From Bacteroidia bacterium (GTDB lineage: Bacteria; Bacteroidota; Bacteroidia; J057): 64,000 nt of DNA. The position numbers and the translations under genes are program-made. The DNA is taken from positions 61,666 to 125,665 of the forward strand of contig JAUIGE010000023.1 in the NCBI GenBank assembly GCA_030430205.1, given 5' to 3'. Positions 54,572 to 63,021 of the stretch are shown one piece after another (within the stretch, counting starts at the first letter, position 1; each line of letters opens with the position of its first letter). Below the pieces are notes generated by a model. That model did no database searches. It was not told the DNA's origin and saw only the letters and a program-made list of their open reading frames with translations.

Positions 54572-57355
54572 TTATTCCACCAAAATCTTCCAACTCATGC
54601 GCCCCAGTTTGCTTTCTACGGTGAGCAAATACAATCCCGGGCTTTTATCTGGAAATTCAATTTCCATTTTGCCGGCATTCAGGCTATTGGGAGAAAAGCT
54701 TTCTTCGAATAGCCTCTGTCCCAGTAAGTTATCTATGGTTATATGGTATTTTTCCTGGTGGATTTCTCCAAACTGGACAAAAAACCTCCCCTTGTTGGGG
54801 TTGGGAAAAACGCCAAGCTGGCCCAGGCTGAGGTCCGTCTCTATCCCGACATTGTTGATGTCGTAGGGGTCCGAAGGCGGTGAAACGCAGCCAAATTCAT
54901 TGGTGACGATGACATAGTAGGTTCCATTTGCTCTTGCGACAAAGGTGTCATTGGTGGCCCACGGGATCAGGACATCCGCGCTATTGTACCACTGGTTGCC
55001 GCTGCTGGCGCTGGAAATCAGCGTAGCCAGGACAGGTGTTACGGTAGGTTTTTTGGGAACGGGGAAAAGGCGGAGGTTCTGGTTGGCGTAATTGGTACAG
55101 CCAGTCAAAGGATCTGTATAGGCATAGCTGATCGGGAAAGTACCCTGAATGGAGAGGTTAAACACCCCATTGGTCACCGCTGGCCCGCTGTAAACGCCTC
55201 CGGCTGGCATGCCATTATTCAGCGTAATGGGCCCATAGTCTGCACAGAAGGTATCAAAAGGCGCCATGGTAACGACAGGCAGAGCATTCACAACGAGAAT
55301 CTGTGAAGCGGAGTCTGTACAGCCTGCTGCATTGGTGTAGACATAGGTCAACTGATGAGACCCCAGGCCAGCGACCATGGGATCAAAAAAGGAAATCGTT
55401 CTGACGCCATTTCCTTTATAATACCCGCCCGCGGGTGAGCCGGAGGTCAATTGGTAGGAAGCCCTGTCTATACAGACAGGGGCCAGGGCAGCAAAGCTCA
55501 CATTGGGTGCTCCCAATACCTGTATATTTTGGTTGGCAGTCTGTGAACATCCCGAAGCATTGGTGTAGGTATACACGATGTTGTGGTTGCCCACTGCGGC
55601 TATGCCCGGATCAAACATGCCATTGCTGACACCCGGTCCGCTGAAGCTGCCTCCGGCAGGAGAGCCGCCAGTAAGTGTGATGGCCGCATCACTTTGGCAA
55701 AAAATATTCTGACTTGCGTTGAAAGTGACCACAGGAGATGGCAAAACCGTGATGGAATCCGTCAGCGTAGCGCTGCATCCGATGGAGTCGGTATAGCTGT
55801 AATTGAAGCTATGCACCCCGGCGCCTGCATCTTGCGCCCTAAAGTTGCCGCCTGTGATCCATGTGCCACTAAATGTCCCCCCTATAGGTGAGCCTGTCAG
55901 CGGAATAAAACCATCCTCCTCGCATACAGATGAGGGAAAACTCATGCTGAGGACAGGTGCCGGATCTACTGCGATGGATATCGATGTTGAGGTATCGTTA
56001 CATCCAGCGGTGCTGATGGTAGCGGTATAAGAGCCAGCTTGCAGGACATGATAAATGGAATCCGTTGCTCCGCTGATTGCCAGGCCATTTCGCAGCCATT
56101 GGTAGCTGGAAGTATTGGCTCCGGACACCTGGAGTGCTGTGGTATCTCCCTCACAAAAACGGGCGGGGCCCAAGTTGTTGACGCGAAGACCACTACCAAA
56201 GCCCAGTATGTACTCGCGGGCGGGCTGCGCAGTAACGCCCAGTGTTTTAGCGTTCAGGTTGAGGTTTGCATTGCTGGCAGTCCAGGAAGTGCCGGCATTG
56301 TTGGTGCGGTGAGCCAGTTTTATCTTGCAGGCGACGCTTGCCGGGATAAGCGGATTTCCCTGATAATAATAGGTCATGCTTGCGCGTGCATTGGTGCCTC
56401 CCACCAGGAAAATCCCAATATATTGGGTCGTATCGAGAATGGTAATGGAAGCCGGAGGCGTGGTCACATTGGCCTTTTGTCCTACAAAATAAAGATGGAC
56501 GCCAGAAGGGCTTCCGCTGATATTGTTGACCACGATGGAATCGTTATTGGGACCGATAAGTTTGGTGCGGAGGGGCGTGGTATAGCTATAGCTGCTTACA
56601 TCTCCCAGGGCTGCGCCCGAAGTCTGTCGGGTCGGCGCCCCGATCAGGGTGCCAGTCCGGCCATTGCCGCTATTATCGGTGGCGGTGGTGCCGCCCGTTT
56701 CATCGAAACGGTAATAGGCCACCAGGGAGGTATCCTGTGGATGAGTGGCATTGAGTCTTTGGCACATCCATGTGCGAATATTGGTCGGCGTGATCGCCTT
56801 ATTCCAGATACGGACTTCATCTATTTGCCCATCAAAATCCCGTATGCCGCCGGCTGTATAAGTCATCGCACCAATCCTCATATCATAGGTTCCCTGGCTG
56901 ATGGTGCCGCTGAAGTTGCGGCTGGCAACCTGGTTGCCATTGATAAACAGGCGCTGGACGCTACCGTCCCAGGTCGCCGCCACATGGTACCATTGGTTGG
57001 TCTGCATCTGGGGCGTAGAGAGAAGCTCCTCCCAGTTGGGACCCCTTCCGAGGTTGAAAGAAAGGGTGCCATTGGCACCACAACGCAGGGTGTAACCCTG
57101 CTCGCCGGAAGCCCAGCCATCTTTGCTGACGATGGTACCTTGCCAGGAAAGGGTTTGCCAGGAGTCTGCCTTGATCCAGGCTTCGATGGTGATAGAGGTC
57201 GTAGGATTGAGCGATGCATGGTTGGCAACGTTTACATAGCGTGTCCCGCCAAAGTCAAGCGAATTGCCCGAGCCAGGAAGCTGGCTCCAAAGTGAGGGAG
57301 ATATGCCCAAAAGAAGAAATAAAATTCCAAATAGAGGTAGGTATTGCTTTTTCAT
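54572..57355 (-). CDS. LamG/Ig-like secreted protein with T9SS sorting domain
   Basis: This 927-aa protein has a signal peptide (LPLFGILFLLLGISPSLWSQ). A LamG/concanavalin-like domain spans residues 30-215, seen in VNVANHASLNPTTSITIEAW, NQWYHVAATWDGSVQRLFIN and GQIDEVRIWNKAIT. A jelly-roll-like linker follows, then an Ig-like domain (ARFCEGDTTALQVSGANTSS) and four tandem repeats. These share SPAGGSFSGPGVSNGMFDP and Y.YTNA.GC.... motifs (about 480-800). The C-terminal 80 residues are a T9SS sorting domain (LGVFPNPNKGRFFVQFGEIH, LYLLTVESKLGRMSWKILVE). LamG modules bind glycans, so a surface adhesin is likely. It is convergent with the Ig-repeat gene, 16 bp apart. Confidence 0.9.
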   Translation of the reverse strand: MKKQYLPLFGILFLLLGISPSLWSQLPGSGNSLDFGGTRYVNVANHASLNPTTSITIEAWIKADSWQTLSWQGTIVSKDGWASGEQGYTLRCGANGTLSFNLGRGPNWEELLSTPQMQTNQWYHVAATWDGSVQRLFINGNQVASRNFSGTISQGTYDMRIGAMTYTAGGIRDFDGQIDEVRIWNKAITPTNIRTWMCQRLNATHPQDTSLVAYYRFDETGGTTATDNSGNGRTGTLIGAPTRQTSGAALGDVSSYSYTTPLRTKLIGPNNDSIVVNNISGSPSGVHLYFVGQKANVTTPPASITILDTTQYIGIFLVGGTNARASMTYYYQGNPLIPASVACKIKLAHRTNNAGTSWTASNANLNLNAKTLGVTAQPAREYILGFGSGLRVNNLGPARFCEGDTTALQVSGANTSSYQWLRNGLAISGATDSIYHVLQAGSYTATISTAGCNDTSTSISIAVDPAPVLSMSFPSSVCEEDGFIPLTGSPIGGTFSGTWITGGNFRAQDAGAGVHSFNYSYTDSIGCSATLTDSITVLPSPVVTFNASQNIFCQSDAAITLTGGSPAGGSFSGPGVSNGMFDPGIAAVGNHNIVYTYTNASGCSQTANQNIQVLGAPNVSFAALAPVCIDRASYQLTSGSPAGGYYKGNGVRTISFFDPMVAGLGSHQLTYVYTNAAGCTDSASQILVVNALPVVTMAPFDTFCADYGPITLNNGMPAGGVYSGPAVTNGVFNLSIQGTFPISYAYTDPLTGCTNYANQNLRLFPVPKKPTVTPVLATLISSASSGNQWYNSADVLIPWATNDTFVARANGTYYVIVTNEFGCVSPPSDPYDINNVGIETDLSLGQLGVFPNPNKGRFFVQFGEIHQEKYHITIDNLLGQRLFEESFSPNSLNAGKMEIEFPDKSPGLYLLTVESKLGRMSWKILVE

Positions 57356-57466
57356 AATCGTTAGAGGTAATTGAATTGACTCAGATTAGTTAAAGATATG
57401 CAAATTGGCTGAAACAAATATTTCCTGTATATATTAGCGGTAAAATATATTCCCCGACACCCAGGT

Positions 57467-58246
57467 ATGCGTTTTTTTGGACATTTTCCTTCAATATTTG
57501 GCCGCCCTGTAAAGATTTGGCTATATACCATTTGTTGGAATGAAGAGGAAATAATTCCCTTTTTTTTAGCTCATTATTTGCCTTTGGTTGACAAAATCAT
57601 CGTTTATGACAACGAGTCTGATGATGCCTCAGTGGCTATTTTATCAAAATATCAAAAGGTGGAAATAAGGTCCATTTCATCCGATGGCCTGAATGATGAA
57701 TGGGTGAAAGACAAAGTGAGAAATCATTATTGGAAGGAGGCCCGGGAAAAGGCAGACTATGTGATCATCACCGATATGGATGAATTTTTCCATGTAAAAG
57801 GCAATGGACTCAAAAGATTTTTGACAAAAAATAAACAATATTCAGTCTTTAAGCCCTACGGGCTCAATATGATCTCCAGAGAATTTCCCCAAAAAGGAAA
57901 AAAGATTTACAGGCAGATCAAAACAGGCATGTATGAAGATGGCTGGTGCAAAATGGGCATATTTGACCCCAAGCGCGTGAAGAAAATGAATTTTTCCCTG
58001 GGCTGTCATACCGCTGAGCCAGAGGGCGATATCCGTATGTATGTGGAATCCCTGCAGGCAAAAGACTCCCTGTATATGCTCCACTACAAATTTATCGGTG
58101 GTGCAGAAAGAATAGAAAAGCGCTATGCGCTTCTGGCTGCCCGCCAACCAGCGCAGGCGCAGGTAAATACCCGCTACAGCGATCCTCATTTTGCCAGGAA
58201 AAGATTCAATGAAATCTGGGAGTTGCGACAGGAATTTTTACTTTGA
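57467..58246 (+). CDS. Family 2-like glycosyltransferase
   Basis: This 259-aa cytoplasmic glycosyltransferase of the Glyco_tranf_2_4 kind starts KIWLYTICWNEEEIIPFFLA and has IIVYDNESDDASV. The metal-binding DMD is in VIITDMDEFFHV, followed by a helical C-terminus (LAARQPAQAQVNTRYSDPHF). No membrane segment was found. It begins the right-hand glycan cluster, 34 bp before the double-domain GT. It resembles the GT at 38-838 in length and in the N-E loop, consistent with both clusters building one polymer. Confidence 0.82.
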   Translation: MRFFGHFPSIFGRPVKIWLYTICWNEEEIIPFFLAHYLPLVDKIIVYDNESDDASVAILSKYQKVEIRSISSDGLNDEWVKDKVRNHYWKEAREKADYVIITDMDEFFHVKGNGLKRFLTKNKQYSVFKPYGLNMISREFPQKGKKIYRQIKTGMYEDGWCKMGIFDPKRVKKMNFSLGCHTAEPEGDIRMYVESLQAKDSLYMLHYKFIGGAERIEKRYALLAARQPAQAQVNTRYSDPHFARKRFNEIWELRQEFLL

Positions 58247-58280
58247 AACAGAATGCTTTTTTTAAAAATATTACTACAAC

Positions 58281-60449
58281 ATGCCGCGATCTTCAACTGA
58301 GGAGGAATTGACAGATGAGCAAATCATTCGACAGCAGCGGGAGACCATCAAGGAATTGACGCATGCTTTGGAGCATAAGCAAAAAGAAGCTTTTGATTTG
58401 AAAAACTCTTTGAGTTTCAGGTTGGGCTGGGCTCTGAGTCTCCCTTTTCGTTTTGTGTACAATGGGCTTTTTGACAAAAATGGCTATTCCGATAAAAGGC
58501 GGCTCATTGGCAAAATGATCTTTGTTGCTTTTCAGAATCCCTTCAGCCTGCTGAGGCATATCAACTACCGCAATTTTTCTCTGTTGGCAAGAGCTTTGCG
58601 GGAAGAAGCTCCCCGGGATATATTCCGCAATTTTCTGAAACTGATGGGTATTCAGAATGCTATTCCTTTTGAAAATGAAGCCCATCGGCTGTCTTTTCCC
58701 GAGCAGTACGCGCTTTTTTTGTCCCAAAATAAATTGACCGACCAGGCCCAAAACAAGATCAGAGAGACTTGCCAACACTTTGCCTTTCAACCCCTGATTT
58801 CTATCGTGACGCCGGTGTACAATTGTCCGCCTGTTTTTTTGGAAAAATGCATTCAATCCGTTAGAAATCAGCTGTATACAAATTGGGAGCTGTGCTTCCA
58901 CGACGATGCGTCGACGGATCCCGGGACGATTGCCTGCCTTCAAAAATGGCAGCAGGCCGATAGCCGCATCAAGCTTTCCTTAGGAAAGGAGAATGAGCAT
59001 ATTTCCTCTGCCACCAATGCCGCCATCAGTCTGGCCTCTGGCACCTATATTGGCTTTTTGGATCACGACGATGAATTGAGCCCGGATGCCCTTTACGAAG
59101 TCGTAAAAGCGCTGAACGCCCACCCTCAGCTGGATTTTCTATATAGCGATGAGGACAAATTGGAAGCCGATGGCAGCCATACTGACCCCTATTTTAAACC
59201 AGCTTTTAGCATAGATTTATTCCTTTCCTACAATTATATCTGTCATTTTGCAGTCATGCGCAAAGCATTGGGAGATCAACTCGGATGGCTAAGGACAGGC
59301 TTTGAGGGGTCGCAGGATTATGATTTGTTGCTTCGGATGATGGACCATGAGCCTGAGATTCATCATATACCTAAGGTACTGTATCACTGGCGCAAAATGG
59401 CCGGCAGCACCGCTGCCCTCTATGAGCATAAAGGCTATGCCTCAGACACCACTATCCAGGCCCTGGAGGAATACCTCGAGAGAAATGAAATTCCGGGACG
59501 GGTGGAGCCGAGTATTCGGCCAGGTTCTTTTCGGATCATCCGGGAGCTGCAGGCTCCCTATGAGCTTATCTCCATCATCATCCCGTTTCGGGATAAGGTC
59601 CCGCTGCTGCGGGCCTGTGTCGAAAGCATTCTCCAAAAAACGCATTATCCTCATTTTGAAATCATCCTCGTCAGCAATAGCAGCAAAGAAGCTGCTACTT
59701 TTTCCTATCTGGCGGCTTTGAAAAAGCGTCATTCGCATATCCGGATAGTTGAATACAACCAACCTTTTAACTACTCCAAAATCAACAATTGGGCTGTGGC
59801 GGAGCATGCCAAAGGCAAGTATATATTGTTGTTGAATAATGATGTAGAAGCGATAAATCCAGGCTGGTTGACAGAAATGAGCACGCATATCCAGCGGAAA
59901 GAAGTAGGCGCTGTCGGAGCCAAATTGCTGTATGATGACAACAGCCTCCAGCATGCGGGCGTGGTGGTGGGGCTCGGAGGCGTCGCCGGCCATGCCTTCA
60001 AGCACCTGATGGATGGCGAGGCCAGCTACTTCAACCGGGCGGATATAGTCCAGAACCTCTCAGCCTGTACGGCTGCCTGTCTGATGGTAAAAAGGGAGCT
60101 CTTTTTGGAGCTGGGTGGCCTGGAGGAAGACTTCCTCCAGATTGCTTTCAACGACATAGATCTTTGCCTGAAGATCAGAGAAGCGGGCTATTTGATCACC
60201 TATACGCCTTTTGCCAAATTGTACCACCACGAATCCAGGAGTCGTGGTTATGAAGACACGCATGCCAAGCAGGAGCGATTCAGGAAGGAAGTGCTGTTTT
60301 TTCAGCAAAAATGGCGAAGCTTTCTGGCGAAAGGAGACCCTTATTACAATCCCAATTTTTCCCTTTCCGGCCATGCCTATGATTTGAAAATAGGGGAGGA
60401 GCGCATCGTTTTTGATGAGGAAAGTTTAGCTGAGTTTATATATGACTGA
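58281..60449 (+). CDS. Double GT2 glycosyltransferase
   Basis: This 722-aa protein has an N-terminal helical region (residues 1-165, no clear membrane span). Two family 2 GT-A domains follow. The first begins ISIVTPVYNCPPVFLEKC near 175, with CFHDDASTDPGT, GFLDHDDELSPDA and YSDEDKLEADG. The second begins ISIIIPFRDKVPLLRACVES near 430, with ILLLNNDVEAINPGWL. Both have the acidic catalytic residues (DDAS; DHDD; NNDVE), so both may be active and alternate donor sugars, as in O-antigen/rhamnan-type polymerases. Its end overlaps the sulfotransferase start by 8 bp, indicating translational coupling. Confidence 0.9.
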   Translation: MPRSSTEEELTDEQIIRQQRETIKELTHALEHKQKEAFDLKNSLSFRLGWALSLPFRFVYNGLFDKNGYSDKRRLIGKMIFVAFQNPFSLLRHINYRNFSLLARALREEAPRDIFRNFLKLMGIQNAIPFENEAHRLSFPEQYALFLSQNKLTDQAQNKIRETCQHFAFQPLISIVTPVYNCPPVFLEKCIQSVRNQLYTNWELCFHDDASTDPGTIACLQKWQQADSRIKLSLGKENEHISSATNAAISLASGTYIGFLDHDDELSPDALYEVVKALNAHPQLDFLYSDEDKLEADGSHTDPYFKPAFSIDLFLSYNYICHFAVMRKALGDQLGWLRTGFEGSQDYDLLLRMMDHEPEIHHIPKVLYHWRKMAGSTAALYEHKGYASDTTIQALEEYLERNEIPGRVEPSIRPGSFRIIRELQAPYELISIIIPFRDKVPLLRACVESILQKTHYPHFEIILVSNSSKEAATFSYLAALKKRHSHIRIVEYNQPFNYSKINNWAVAEHAKGKYILLLNNDVEAINPGWLTEMSTHIQRKEVGAVGAKLLYDDNSLQHAGVVVGLGGVAGHAFKHLMDGEASYFNRADIVQNLSACTAACLMVKRELFLELGGLEEDFLQIAFNDIDLCLKIREAGYLITYTPFAKLYHHESRSRGYEDTHAKQERFRKEVLFFQQKWRSFLAKGDPYYNPNFSLSGHAYDLKIGEERIVFDEESLAEFIYD

Positions 60450-61212
60450 AAATTCTCCCCTGCTGACCCTGGTCACGGGCATGGCACATTCGGGCACGAC
60501 CTTGCTGTCCCAACTGATCCTCGCCAATAGTGGGCGGGTAAACGCGGGTTTTGAAGGTGGCGTTCTGCTTTCCCGTGAAAGCCCCCGGAAATTTTATACC
60601 GTATCTCCCTTTTATGAGTGGTTTTTGGCGAAAAAAGAAGCCGGTCACTGGGGAATGAAAGCACAGGAGCTTGCTTATGCCTGTGATACAGATGATTGGG
60701 AAACTTTTTACCGGCGGGTGATGGAAAAATGCGCGTTGATGCAGGGCAAAGAATTTATTTTGGATAAGACCCCCCGCTATATTTTTCATTTGGAAGAAGT
60801 GCTGGGAAAAATGCCGGGCGTGCCGCTTTTTATCACTGTCAAACCGCTTGACCTCCTGTATTTTTCCTACAAAAAAAGAGGCGTACTGCCCGAAGCTTTT
60901 CGCCTCCGGCTGCTCAAAGCAGCCGGGAGCTACCAGGCAGTGAAAGACCATCCGATGGTCCGGCTGATCCATCACAGCAGGCTGTGCCTGCAGCCCTCCG
61001 ACACCCTGTCCGAAATATTTGAGCTACTCAACCTATCCCCCCCGGCCAGCTGGGAGCTGAGCATCAGCCGGGAACTTCAGCCTTTGCACAAGGCTTATCG
61101 GATAGAAGAGGACAGAAAACGGGCTAACAGCCATTTTACAGACGAAGACCTCGCTTTTTTGGCGGAAATGACGCCAGCCTACAACTTACTTTGGGATATA
61201 CCCGGCACATGA
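60442..61212 (+). CDS. P-loop sulfotransferase family protein
   Basis: This 256-aa probable sulfotransferase has the 5'-PSB loop TLVTGMAHSGTTLLSQLILA (residues 9-28). The later KTPRYIFHLEEVLGKM occupies the position of the conserved strand, and FITVKPLDLLYFSYKKRGV the 3'-phosphate region, with less typical Arg/Ser spacing. The start at 60442 overlaps the preceding GT gene by 8 bp, and its stop overlaps the next ATG in ATGA form. Its C-terminus (LAFLAEMTPAYNLLWDIPGT) resembles the terminal helix of sugar sulfotransferases. The substrate is inferred to be the glycan made by the adjacent GTs. Confidence 0.75.
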   Translation: MTENSPLLTLVTGMAHSGTTLLSQLILANSGRVNAGFEGGVLLSRESPRKFYTVSPFYEWFLAKKEAGHWGMKAQELAYACDTDDWETFYRRVMEKCALMQGKEFILDKTPRYIFHLEEVLGKMPGVPLFITVKPLDLLYFSYKKRGVLPEAFRLRLLKAAGSYQAVKDHPMVRLIHHSRLCLQPSDTLSEIFELLNLSPPASWELSISRELQPLHKAYRIEEDRKRANSHFTDEDLAFLAEMTPAYNLLWDIPGT

Positions 61213-62270
61213 AAACGCTTTTCCTCCATATAGGCCTGCACAAAACCGGCACCACCGCCCTGCAGCAATTTCTGCATAGCAACCGGGCTGCCCTGGCAGC
61301 GCAGGGCATTTGTTACCCCCTGGCGGGCATCTCCAAAGGCCCGGCACACCACCAGCTGATCAGCGCCATCCGGCGGCCAGTGCATCCCCTTTTTCCGATA
61401 GAAAAAAGCTTTGAAGAAATGCTGGCGGATATCAGCCGGGAGGCAAAAGGCTATTCGGCCATTTTGCTGTCATCCGAAATTCTTTCGGAACCGATTGACT
61501 GGCAGCAACTGAAGCTTTTTGAAAAAATAGCTGATGAGATCAAAATCATCCTGTACCTCAGGCGACAGCCTGAATATATAGAATCCGCCTACAATGAGCA
61601 CGTCAAGTCCGCTGCCATGTGGAAGCCTTTTGAGGCCTTTGACTATGAGACAAAATTGCCCAATCTGGATTATTGGCAGCTATGCGAAAAATGGGCAAAT
61701 CTTGTTGGAGAGAAAAACCTGATCCTAAGGCCTTTTGAGCCTGCTCAATTTGAGGGAGGGAGTCTTTTCAGCGATTTTGCAAGCATTTTCCCCCTGAAAG
61801 CAGATAAGCAAATCAAGCTTCCCTCCCGGAAAATCAACATCAGCCTGACGCGGGATGAGTTGGAGTTTAAGCGCCTGCTCAACAGCCTCGCGCCCGTCCG
61901 GAAAGTGATCCCGGCTTTGCTTCAGCTCAGCCACCAGCGGATGCAGGCCCCGGGCTATATTTCCTTCCCCTTGTTTTCGGATGAGCAGCGCCGCAAGGTG
62001 CTGGAAAGCTATGCCGCGACAAATCAGATGATCGCCCAAAAGTACCTGCAAAGAGCTGATGGGCAGCTTTTTAGAGGCGATTCCGTGAAAGGAAATGGCG
62101 CTGTATATCCCGGTTTTTCCAGCGAAAAAGCAGCAGAAATAAAGCATTTTTTACAAAAAAACCATCCCGATATCCTGGCCGAAATCAGGCTTTTGGTACA
62201 GGAAAACCGGGATGCAGCGGAAGCACATAAGCGGGATGCAGCGGCGGTGTTAGGGGAGGGCTTGGGGTGA
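61209..62270 (+). CDS. P-loop sulfotransferase-like protein
   Basis: This 353-aa protein has a P-loop LFLHIGLHKTGTTALQQFLH (residues 4-23) of the type found in sulfotransferases with H-x-G-x-x-K-T-G-T-x. Later IILYLRRQPEYIESAYNEH matches the 3'-phosphate segment (R/S). The rest is helical, ending in a Glu/Ala-rich tail. The ATG at 61209 overlaps the preceding stop (ATGA), so the gene is translated by coupling. It is the last gene before a 700-bp repeat-rich region. It completes a set of seven sulfotransferase domains in the window. Confidence 0.78.
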   Translation: MKTLFLHIGLHKTGTTALQQFLHSNRAALAAQGICYPLAGISKGPAHHQLISAIRRPVHPLFPIEKSFEEMLADISREAKGYSAILLSSEILSEPIDWQQLKLFEKIADEIKIILYLRRQPEYIESAYNEHVKSAAMWKPFEAFDYETKLPNLDYWQLCEKWANLVGEKNLILRPFEPAQFEGGSLFSDFASIFPLKADKQIKLPSRKINISLTRDELEFKRLLNSLAPVRKVIPALLQLSHQRMQAPGYISFPLFSDEQRRKVLESYAATNQMIAQKYLQRADGQLFRGDSVKGNGAVYPGFSSEKAAEIKHFLQKNHPDILAEIRLLVQENRDAAEAHKRDAAAVLGEGLG

Positions 62271-62282
62271 GCTAATTCTTTT

Positions 62283-62330
62283 CCCCTCTCTGAAGCAAAG
62301 AAGGGGAAGCCTGGAGGGACAAAAATAAAA
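62283..62330. repeat. Direct repeat copy A (hairpin CCCCTCTC...GAGAGGGG type)
   Basis: The words CCCCTCTCTGAAGCAAAG and GGAGGGACAAAAATAAAA recur with few changes at 62669-62716 (copy B). Each copy folds (CCCCTCT with AGAGGGG/AAGGGG) and ends in a CAAAAATAAAA block that in copy B extends to ATTTTTG. Confidence 0.7.
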
Positions 62331-62382
62331 GGGCATTCATACTACCAGACAAAATTGTCATACCTCCTTTTTTGACAGGAAT

Positions 62383-62411
62383 ACAGGATTTTCAGGATTA
62401 ACAGGATGAAG
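62383..62411. repeat. Dispersed ACAGGATT-type motif
   Basis: The motif is ACAGGATT, TTCAGGATTA and ACAGGATGAAG: three phased GGAT words about 9 bp apart. This phrase is familiar from intergenic regions of many bacteria, so it is flagged as a likely dispersed sequence (familiarity only). Confidence 0.45.
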
Positions 62412-62419
62412 GGCATTAA

Positions 62420-62653
62420 GTTCATATAAGCTTGCTGACATGAAGGTCTTATATAAACTCCCGCTGTTCGGGATTTCCCTAATCCCGAACACTGTAGAAA
62501 ATCGCCTTGCGATGCAAGGAATCCAGCTATGCACCCGAAAACTGCCATTAGGCAGCAAAACCGCAGGCACGGATGAGTCGCAGACTCTGAAGCTTTTTCG
62601 GAGCAAAGCTCTGAGCTTTGTAGTTCGGGAAGTCCCGAACAGCTTGAATGAAC
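62420..62653. mobile_element. MITE-like element with terminal inverted repeats
   Basis: The ends read GTTCATATAAGCT (62420-62432) and, inverted, GTTCATTCAAGCT (62641-62653), matching at 11 of 13 positions and enclosing 234 bp. Inside are two palindromic words, GTTCGGGATT...AATCCCGAAC and GTTCGGGAAGTCCCGAAC, and no gene. No target-site duplication is obvious. Direct-repeat copies A and B lie on its two sides. A non-autonomous mobile or structured RNA element is inferred. Confidence 0.5.
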
Positions 62654-62668
62654 TCACCCCCTTCTTTT

Positions 62669-62716
62669 CCCCCTCTCTGAAGCAAAGAGGGGGAAGCTTA
62701 GAGGGACAAAAATAAA
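62669..62716. repeat. Direct repeat copy B
   Basis: Near-copy of the 62283-62330 sequence, 386 bp downstream, ending GGGACAAAAATAAAATTTTT. The CAAAAATAAAATTTTTG palindrome recurs once more at about 62768-62784. Confidence 0.7.
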
Positions 62717-62955
62717 ATTTTTGTGTGTTGCGCCTTTCATTTTGAAAGGAATGGGCTGATGAAACAGCAAAAATAAAATTTTTGCATGAGCCCCTCCTTT
62801 CTTAAGCGAGGGGCGGCGGAGTCGTAGACGGCCTGCCCTGAGCTTGCTGAAGGGAAGCGGGGTGGGTTTAGAGAGTGCCTTTTTGTTAGAAACAATCACC
62901 CCTGCCTTGAGGGGGCGATTTTGCGCAAGGGGTGTTACAACTTAAAAGCTTCGTT

Positions 62956-62987
62956 TTTTGAACTCCACTAAAATCCTCGATGAACCA
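62956..62987. repeat. Possible decayed terminal CRISPR repeat
   Basis: Ungapped alignment with the array repeat matches at 18 of 32 positions (TTT, AA, TCCA, AAA, CGAT, AA in register). The gap to the first intact repeat is 34 bp, close to the 35-37-bp spacers. It would be a degenerate unit at the array's distal end. Confidence 0.4.
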
Positions 62988-63021
62988 AGATTTCTTTTCG
63001 CAGGCTCCTTCGTACATCCGC

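Noticed and set aside
56039..57295. 418-codon plus-strand frame opposite the LamG gene
   Set aside because: A shadow: the opposite strand carries a signal peptide, LamG motifs and a T9SS domain.
62358..62715. Two overlapping frames of about 90-100 codons on opposite strands in the repeat-rich gap
   Set aside because: They cross the inverted-repeat element; no signal, domain or start context supports either.
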